This document shows, piece by piece, positions 7,477 through 13,492 of a DNA stretch of 13,492 nt; position 1 is the stretch's first letter; the number at the start of each line of letters is the position of its first letter. This DNA comes from Stephanodiscus triporus (lineage: Eukaryota; Bacillariophyta; Thalassiosirophyceae; Thalassiosirales; Thalassiosiraceae): contig JALLAZ010001113.1 of NCBI GenBank assembly GCA_036939755.1, positions 1 through 13,492 on the forward strand, given 5' to 3'. The notes beneath the pieces are model-generated. The model did not search any database. It was not told the origin of the DNA and saw nothing but the letters and a program-made list of their open reading frames with translations. The translations under genes and the position numbers were made by a program.

Positions 7477-7951
7477 GCCTCGCCCGCCCCTCGCCTGCCT
7501 CGTCAAACCGCGGACGTTGTGACAACACAGTCTACCATGGATAGTCTGGGAAGATAGATGGTGCGAAATTTAAGGTATCTATCAATACCAATTCCTATTT
7601 CAGTGGTGAGAGTACGGTATCGTCGTAGCCGAGAGAGAGAGAGAGAGACTGAAAAAAAAGAGAGAGATTCCCCGGCATCTGGCCGCTGGAGGAGGAGGTC
7701 GAGGAAGAAAAGTTCCTCCCCCCCGGCCGCGCCCGCTCCTCCACCGACCGCGCGAGGTTCCGTTCTATCCATGACAGGAGTAATGATGATAATCAACCCT
7801 TGAAGAGCGGTGACCGGGAGTCGAATCTCTGCCGAATTCAAATAATATTCTGGCAACGTCTCTCTCGGCTTTGTTATATTATTTATTCAATCTTCTTGGC
7901 TAGAGTATACTCTCTAGAGTATTTATCATATTGTCGTGTATAAACATATAT
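7477..7951. promoter_or_regulatory. Bidirectional spacer between oxygenase and NAD kinase genes
   Basis: The 475-bp region must hold both promoters. It contains a (GA)9 microsatellite (7631-7648). A 12-bp palindrome AGAGTATACTCT (7902-7913) overlaps an 8-bp palindrome CTCTAGAG (7912-7919). TAGAGTAT is repeated at 7901-7908 and 7915-7922. A TATAAA (7939-7944) is only about 8 bp before the NAD kinase ATG, which is too close to be its TATA box unless translation starts at the next ATG (7991). Reading frames across it on both strands look spurious. Confidence 0.55.
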
Positions 7952-8669
7952 ATGAGGCCGCGATCGTCCGCGACCCTATCGCTCCTCGCGATGACGACGA
8001 GCGCCGCGATCGTCGTCGCGCGATGGGCGGCCGTCGACGCCTTCGCGTCGTCGTCGTCGTCGACGCGGTCCGCCCCCCCCCGGGGGGGTCGGCGGCGCGA
8101 TTCGATGTTGTGCCCACCCGGTTCACGAACGACGGGCGGCAGGAGCGACAACGACGATGCCGCCGCCGTCGTTCGCGAGGACTACGACTACGACGCCGGC
8201 GGGCGGCGGGCGACGACTACTACGACGACGGCGATCGCCCGACCCGTCGATCTCGACGTCGACCCGGACGTCGTGGCCGAGGACGACGACGCAGATCCTA
8301 CGAATCCAGACATCCCGTCGAGGCGGGGTGGGGGGGAAGACCGCCGGAGGCTGACCGTCGGCGGCGTGATCGACGACGACGACGACGACGACATCGTCCC
8401 CCCGACCCCCCCCCCTCCCGGCAAGCGAAGGATGGAGCTGTCGTGGTGCAACCACGACTCGTGCTACGAGGCTTTGCGGGAGAAGGTCGTGGGGGATCAC
8501 AACCACGTGGAACTCACAGGCCCCGCCACCGGTCAGGTGGTGTACACATGGGAGGAGACGCGGACGGCGACGTTGTCGTCGTCGTCGTCGTCGTCGTCGT
8601 CGTCCAACGTCGTCGTCGCGTCGACTACGCCGCAGCCGCCGCCGCCGCCGCCGCCCCACCCCTCGCCCC

Positions 8670-8707
<38 letters not shown>

Positions 8708-9993
8708 CCGTGCTCGTGCTCGTGAAGCGCGACGACGACGAGCTCATCGCGGTCGCGGCGGATGCGATAGGACGTCTCGTGGGGGCGGGGGTGCAGGTGC
8801 TCGTGGATTCGACATTGATGGAGGATCTCGCAGATTACGACGACGATTCCGTCGACCTCGAGAGTCCCATGATACGGCTGTTCTACCCTAGGCCCGTGCC
8901 CGGCTTCGGCTCCGGCGATCAGCTGTTCGATTCGGTCACGTGCGTATCGATCGACGACGACGACGATGACGGCGGCGGCGGCGACGACGGCGACGACGAC
9001 GGCGACGACGCGGATGCGGGCGGGGGGGGGCAGATGCTGTTGCCCGCGGACCTGTCCGACGTGGACCTAGTCGTCACGCTGGGTGGGGATGGCCTACTCA
9101 TGTACGCCGCGCAGGTATTCTCGGGACCCGTCCCGCCGATATTGCCAGTCGCCGGAGGATCCATGGGCTTCCTGACCCCGTTCTCGAGGGAGGAGATGCT
9201 GGAGGCGATTTTGGTCTCGCTCGGACTGCGAGAGGCGGAGGAGTTAGACGAGGACAACGACGACGACGACGACGACGGCGACGACGATGCGGAGGCGGAG
9301 GACGACGACGACGAATATCCCGCCGGGAACAGCGCGAATAATGGCGGACTCAAAATATCTCAACGCGCGAACAACCACATGCTGATCGAGGCCACGACCC
9401 GAGAGGGGTACAACGAGAGGCCTCCGCTCGCGTTCGGGAGCAATAATAAAATATGCATATCCATGCGCATGAGGTTGGACTGTCGTGTATTCGGGAGCGA
9501 CGGATCCCTCCTCTCGCGCTACGCCGTCCTGAACGAGGTCGTCATAGACAGGGGATCCAGTCCGTACCTGGCCAGCCTCGAGTGCTTCTGCGACGACGTA
9601 CACCTCACGACCGTGCAGGCCGACGGCATCATCTTCAGCACTCCCACGGGATCGACGGCCTACTCGATGGCCGCCGGCGGCTCCGTCGTGCATCCCGCCG
9701 TCCCGGCAATCCTCGTAACGCCGATATGCCCTCACGTTCTATCCTTCCGTTCCATGATATTTCCCGACCACGTCGTTCTGAGATGCTACGTTCCCAGCGA
9801 CGCGCGGTCCACGGCATGCGTCTACTTCGACGGAAAGCACAGGACGGAATTGAATCGCGGGGACAGCGTGCAGATACAGATGTCCGCCCATCCCGTGCCG
9901 ACGATAAACAGGGCGGATCACTCGTCGGATTGGTTGGGGAGCCTGAAGCGCAATTTCAATTTCAACACCAGGGTGAGGCAAAACCCGCTGTGA
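7952..9993 (+). CDS. NAD kinase, putative plastid-targeted, frame broken at a C35 run
   Basis: NAD kinase phosphorylates NAD+ to NADP+ using ATP. The ATG at 7952 opens MRPRSSATLSLLAM...WAAVDAFASSSSS, a signal-peptide-like start with a 'DAF' motif typical of diatom plastid presequences. This frame carries the N-terminal region, including KRRMELSWCNHDSCYEALRE and QVVYTWEE. It then enters the 35-nt C run 8671-8705 and stops at 8725. The kinase domain continues in the frame one base earlier: AVLVLVKRDDDELIAVAADA, the GGDG motif at 9082-9093, GGSMGFLTPF, the asparagine-glutamate pair at 9532-9537, STPTGSTAYS at 9637-9666, and a C-terminal FDGK, with stop TGA at 9991. One more C (or two fewer) restores a single protein of about 680 residues. 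As assembled the first frame gives only 257. Two poly-Asp insertions (around 8950-9010 and 9240-9315) lie inside the catalytic domain. Family assignment is very secure; targeting is inferred. Confidence 0.9.
8575..8604 (+). repeat. (GTC)10 trinucleotide repeat in NAD kinase
   Basis: An uninterrupted run of ten GTC units encodes poly-Ser in the N-terminal frame. It lies in the linker between the presequence region and the kinase domain, about 65 bp before the C35 run. Confidence 0.9.
8671..8705 (+). repeat. 35-nt poly-C homopolymer in NAD kinase
   Basis: Thirty-five consecutive C residues encode poly-Pro. The NAD kinase reading frame changes exactly across this tract. Runs of this length are prone to polymerase slippage and to miscalled length. 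Confidence 0.97.
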
Positions 9994-10383
9994 ATGTTGG
10001 AGGTAGTATCCTTTTACATCATCGTCGCGTACGCACGCAACGTTGTTGGAGGATGTAGGGCAGGGGGCTTGCCTTAGAGGATGTGCGCAGTATAATATGT
10101 TTGAGTGACAAATTATATAGATGTGCTTAATTTTCACCAAGAGTGGAATGATCGGCTCAAATTCTGAACACCCTCGATGAAACTAGGTAGGATGCACTCT
10201 TTCCACTAGGCATGAAATTCAATCCGTTTGACTGTACCCCCCAACAAACGGATGCTTGTGCATTGGCTAAACGGAACCATTATATAAGGTCGTAGGTCGG
10301 ACCTGTGTTATTATGATAACATGTAGCAGGAAAGGAATTAAATGTTCGGATTAATATATATGCCAAATTACTGTTCATTGACA
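9994..10383. other. Convergent intergenic region (3' ends of NAD kinase and Sec61 alpha)
   Basis: These 390 bp between two stop codons facing each other should hold both 3' UTRs. Composition returns to AT-rich. No canonical AATAAA was found in the right orientation for either gene, and no gene is visible. Confidence 0.55.
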
Positions 10384-11915
10384 TTACATCTGTGCCATCA
10401 TACTGTTGACACTAGCGTTCTCCCTCGCAAATGCCTCATAGAAGTCATAAATGATTGTGACTGTGAGCAAAATTCCAGTTCCACTACCGATGGCGCCTGC
10501 GCGATAATTGAGAGGAGGGCAACGATTAGACTTTTCATCGGATGTTCCCAAGAGCAGTCGCACGAAGCAAACGCAAAAATATTAACATATCGCTCACCCA
10601 AGTAATCGGCTAGCACGGTCAACAAACCTATGCAAATTCCGCCCAACGTCGCGGCGATGGGGATGTAACGGCTAAGGATCTTGGCCGTGGCCGTATCGCG
10701 ATGACCCTTCATCACCACCTGATTATCGCGCATCTGACGTGCCACGTCCCTCACACTCGTTCCGCTCACTTCCGTCCACGTCCTGCCGAAGACGGCGCAT
10801 GCGGTCAGGGTGAACATCAGATAGAAGAGCGCGTGGAATGGATCGTGTAGAAGGACCGAGAAAGTCGCGGGGGGAGAGATGTAATATGCCAACCCACTGA
10901 CAGGGACTGAGTACTGCGCCGTGCTATCCGGCGATGTCACGGCCCACTCGCCTATGAGTTTGATAAATGGCGAGTTCGGAGACTGATTGTAGAGCATTTG
11001 GGAAACGAAGTAGATGTTTGACACGAAGGCAGTCTGGAGGATGATGGGCATGTTGGACGTGTAGAAAAGTTTGATGGGGTAGGGACGTTCGAGTCCACGC
11101 GCTTTCTGAAGCTTGACTGTCAAGTTGACCCGCCACATCTGCATGTAAATGCAGGCGACGAAGATGAGACACGTTGCCATCAAGCTGGTGAGATTTGGAA
11201 GATTTTGACGCAACAGCGCCTCGCTGATTGCTTGGAACTTATTCCTTCTCACGAAGATGAGGTGGAAGAAGGCGAGACAGGCTCCCTCGAATTCGGTACC
11301 CCTCCCGGTATTGATGGTGATCGGACTGAAAGCCTTCCATACGATGGTCTCGCTGACGTGAGATGCGATGAATAGACTGATCCCCGACCCCATTCCATAT
11401 CCTCTCTGGAGCATCTCGTCCAACATGAGCAATACCCAGCCAGCGGCGGTCAACTGCGCCACGATGAGGATGGCGTTCCCCAACCCGATCGCGGAAACGT
11501 CGCCATAGGTTCCACTGAGGACGTACGCCACGGCCATCGCGAGGGTCACGAGGAGCCCGACGACTTTCTGGGCCGCCATGTACAGCACCCGGTCCTCCTT
11601 GGCGTCGAGGTTAACGTCGACGACCTTCGCGCCCACGAGGAGCTGCATCACCATCCCCGTGGTGACCAGCGGACTCACGCCCAATTCCATCAGAGTGCCC
11701 CTGTTCGACGCCAGGATGACGCGCATCCAGTAGAACGGATCCGACGATCGCGCTCGCTGGACACCGTACAGTGGCAGGTTGGAACAGACCATGTAGATTA
11801 GAAGGCTGCATGTCGTCCACAGCACCTTCTCGCGGAACGGGATCGCGGACGTCGGCTTTTCCACCTCCGGGATGATTGGGATGATTGGACGGATGAGATG
11901 GATCGCCTTTGGCAT
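10384..11915 (-). CDS. SEC61A: Sec61 alpha subunit, ER protein translocon channel, two exons
   Basis: Sec61 alpha forms the protein-conducting channel of the ER membrane with Sec61 beta and gamma. Exon 1 is 11915-10598, starting at the first in-frame ATG ([20 protein letters not shown]). The intron is 10597-10497 (101 nt, GTGAGC...GCGCAG). Exon 2 is 10496-10384 with stop TAA. Splicing joins TTG G|GC to give [20 protein letters not shown], as expected for the last membrane segment. The spliced protein is 476 residues, the usual family length. Conserved stretches include [74 protein letters not shown] and [13 protein letters not shown]. These correspond to the multi-span channel, plug and gating region. 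Without splicing the frame would run into intron sequence from 10597, which is wrong. It is divergent from the HAD phosphatase. Confidence 0.97.
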
Positions 11916-12071
11916 CTTGATGTTTGGTGCGGCAAATAGGACGTGGAGTAATGATACAAGCAACGGCTGTGCGGTACCATACACTACTAATCGTGAAACC
12001 CTACGTAGGAATAGTAGAGTAGATACGTAGTTCTCCGGAGTGGACTGTCCTCCTTCCTTTCATTCTGGAGC
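11916..12071. promoter_or_regulatory. Bidirectional promoter between Sec61 alpha and HAD phosphatase genes
   Basis: Only 156 bp separate the two start codons. The palindrome CCTACGTAGG lies at 12000-12009, and a second TACGTA lies at 12024-12029. ACGT cores are typical bZIP-type sites, but binding here is inference. A CT-rich tract (TCCTCCTTCCTTTC) precedes the HAD start codon. Confidence 0.5.
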
Positions 12072-13389
12072 ATGGTTGCCTTGTCAATTGCACATAAACC
12101 AACTGGCAAAGGGAGCAGAAGGTCGGAGGATAAAATTGGGAGAGTTGAAATAAAAGTTCGATCTCGAACCCAACTCTATTTGCACGTCTTGTTCACACTT
12201 CTTCTAATTGGAGAGACGTTTGGTTTCGAAGTTTCTTCGCGGATGATGACTAATTCGAGGCCAACCCCAAACATCGAAGGCACCATTCAAGCCAGCAGGA
12301 ATGTTGTCGTCAAGGCTGTCATCTTTGATCTCGATGGGACGCTCCTCGACACGGAAGGTGCGCCAGTTGAGGCTTATGATTTATGATGCGAATTTTCACT
12401 ATGGTACCTCTGACCACATACCTAATCCCGCTTTTTCCATGGCCACAAAACCGAAGCCCTCAGCTGCCGAGCAGTGATTGAATCGTTCGCGTTCACCGGT
12501 CTGAAGATACCTCCGGGAATACTCGCTTCTCTAAAAGATGGTGGATTTCTCCTGCCATGGGAACTGAAGCGCCGCATTCTTGGACTACGTGGATCGGGTA
12601 TGTACTTATGATATGTCTATGAAATAGCGGCATTTCAAGTTGTAGCTTTCTTATAGACGCCAGCCGTATAATTTAGAATGGGTGCCCATAGTGCTGGCTT
12701 ATGCACAAGAGAGGTGGGGGGTGAGAATGGAAGTGGATTGGAGTCAGGACAGGCATTCCACCACTAGCAATGACAGCGACGATGACGGGAGACAAGTGGT
12801 CATAGACGCATTCTGGAAGGCTTGGGAACTACGATTGAATGAACTTTGTTCATCGGTTGAAGCCTGTGCTGGTGCAGCCGAGCTTGTGGAAGGATTGAGG
12901 GCGCTCCATATTCCCATGGCGATTGCAACGTCTAGCCGTATGGACTCTGTGAGCAAGAAGAAGCTGAGGTGAGTTGCGCTCATCAGAAAAACATAGTACA
13001 TCATTGATATTATTTCGTCACAGAAATAATAATAGTTCGTGCCATTCGTAAACGCCTGGCGCAAAAGTCACGAGAGAATGTTTCTTTCGTTTCAACATGT
13101 TGTCTCCAGCGATGATCCGTGCGTTGAAAATGGGAAGCCCGCACCTGACATTTATTTGGAGGCCGCAAAACGATTGGGAATTCATCCATCCGAGTGTCTA
13201 GTTTTCGAGGACGCATTGACGGGTGCAAAGGCGGGGAAGTCGGCTGGATGTTATGTGGTAGCAGTGCCAGATTCCAGAATGGAAAGGGAACCATTCTTAG
13301 ACGTGGCTGACGAGATTATTGATGATATGTGGCAATTTTCAGGGAGACTGTGGGGAATTCCCCTGGAAATGAAAGAGTTGAGGCAGTAG
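12072..13389 (+). CDS. HAD-superfamily phosphatase, pseudouridine-5'-phosphatase/GS1 type, four exons
   Basis: The exons are 12072-12357, 12457-12597, 12677-12968 and 13068-13389. The introns are 99, 79 and 99 nt, all GT-AG, in phases 1, 1 and 2. The spliced frame is 347 codons with no stop before TAG at 13387-13389. HAD motif I is FDLDGTLLDTE, with D86 as nucleophile and D88 as acid/base. Motif II is IATSS in exon 3. Motif III is the lysine of ENGKPAPDIYLEAAKRLG and motif IV is CLVFEDALTG, both in exon 4. The helical cap lies between motifs I and II. The overall pattern, ending in a LWGIP-like tail, is closest to the HDHD1/GS1 group, which dephosphorylates pseudouridine 5'-phosphate or small sugar phosphates. 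The exact substrate cannot be read from the sequence. The first 80 residues are extra and include a hydrophobic stretch at about 35-47 (LYLHVLFTLLLIG), so organelle or membrane targeting is possible. Splice sites were chosen by reading frame and family continuity. Confidence 0.9.
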
Positions 13390-13419
13390 GAATGTGGTGT
13401 CTGGCTCTTCATAGAGTAC

Positions 13420-13425
13420 AATAAA
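13420..13425 (+). promoter_or_regulatory. Candidate polyadenylation signal AATAAA
   Basis: A canonical AATAAA lies 31 nt after the HAD phosphatase stop codon, a plausible position for 3'-end formation. Another AATAAA is present near the window end (about 13476). Confidence 0.5.
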
Positions 13426-13492
13426 GGATAGAGTAGATCTGTCGCACCTATTATGGATAATTTCTGATTATCGATAATAAACACCACTGAAT

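Noticed and set aside
7477..7506. Ten extra N-terminal residues on the oxygenase
   Set aside because: The codon at 7506-7504 is TTG. The ATG at 7476 begins a proper signal-like segment.
7813..7832. tRNA T-arm look-alike (GGGAGTCGAATCTCT)
   Set aside because: No matching acceptor, D arm or anticodon arm could be found on either strand.
7936..8670. N-terminal part of the long plus frame that reaches 9993
   Set aside because: It is Arg-rich and starts without a good ATG context, while the alternative frame from 7952 gives a signal peptide and the expected N-terminal region of NAD kinase.
10497..10597. Continuous unspliced C-terminus of Sec61 alpha (frame continuing to 10398)
   Set aside because: It replaces the conserved last membrane segment with unrelated residues, whereas splicing at GTGAGC/GCGCAG restores it exactly.
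11916..11984. N-terminal extension of Sec61 alpha
   Set aside because: There is no in-frame ATG upstream of 11915 in this stretch (it begins with GTG), and the 476-residue product already has the family length.

Overview
The window looks like nuclear DNA of a photosynthetic stramenopile, most likely a diatom. The evidence is eukaryotic: short GT-AG introns (79 to 101 nt, one of 369 nt), an intron-containing tRNA, a Sec61 alpha gene, and two proteins whose N-termini resemble the signal-peptide-plus-'AF' presequences of complex red plastids. There are no prokaryotic operons. The genus cannot be named from the sequence alone.

Layout. 1-791: 3' part of a two-exon gene for a protein of unknown function (+). 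792-3910: a gene-poor stretch. It is unremarkable to about 1800, then carries a cluster of hairpins (1799-2050), a purine-rich low-complexity repeat field (2080-2840) and a family of diverged repeat modules that includes a nearly perfect 80-bp tandem duplication (2938-3435). 3914-4001: tRNA-Gln(CUG) on the minus strand with a 15-nt intron. 4237-5498: a low-complexity hypothetical protein (+), probably frameshifted at a G10 run. 5950-7476: a JmjC/cupin-type Fe(II)/2-oxoglutarate oxygenase (-). 7952-9993: NAD kinase (+), read in two frames joined at a 35-nt poly-C run. 10384-11915: Sec61 alpha (-), two exons, 476 residues. 12072-13389: a HAD phosphatase of the pseudouridine-phosphatase/GS1 type (+), four exons.

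Relationships. The oxygenase and NAD kinase are divergent around a 475-bp spacer, and both have plastid-type presequences, so they may be co-expressed and share a compartment. Sec61 alpha and the HAD phosphatase are divergent around a 156-bp spacer containing ACGT-core palindromes. NAD kinase and Sec61 alpha converge.

Two compositional regimes are visible. The three genes from 4237 to 9993 are very GC-rich, intronless, and full of GAC/TCG trinucleotide runs giving poly-Asp and poly-Ser. The flanking genes are more moderate in composition and have introns. The GC-rich block produces many long shadow reading frames on both strands, which I have left out. The most useful point for a curator is that two of its genes break at long homopolymers (C35 and G10), each needing one extra base, so they are more likely sequence-quality or length-polymorphism problems than real pseudogenes. 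I did not find a clearly new multi-gene system.
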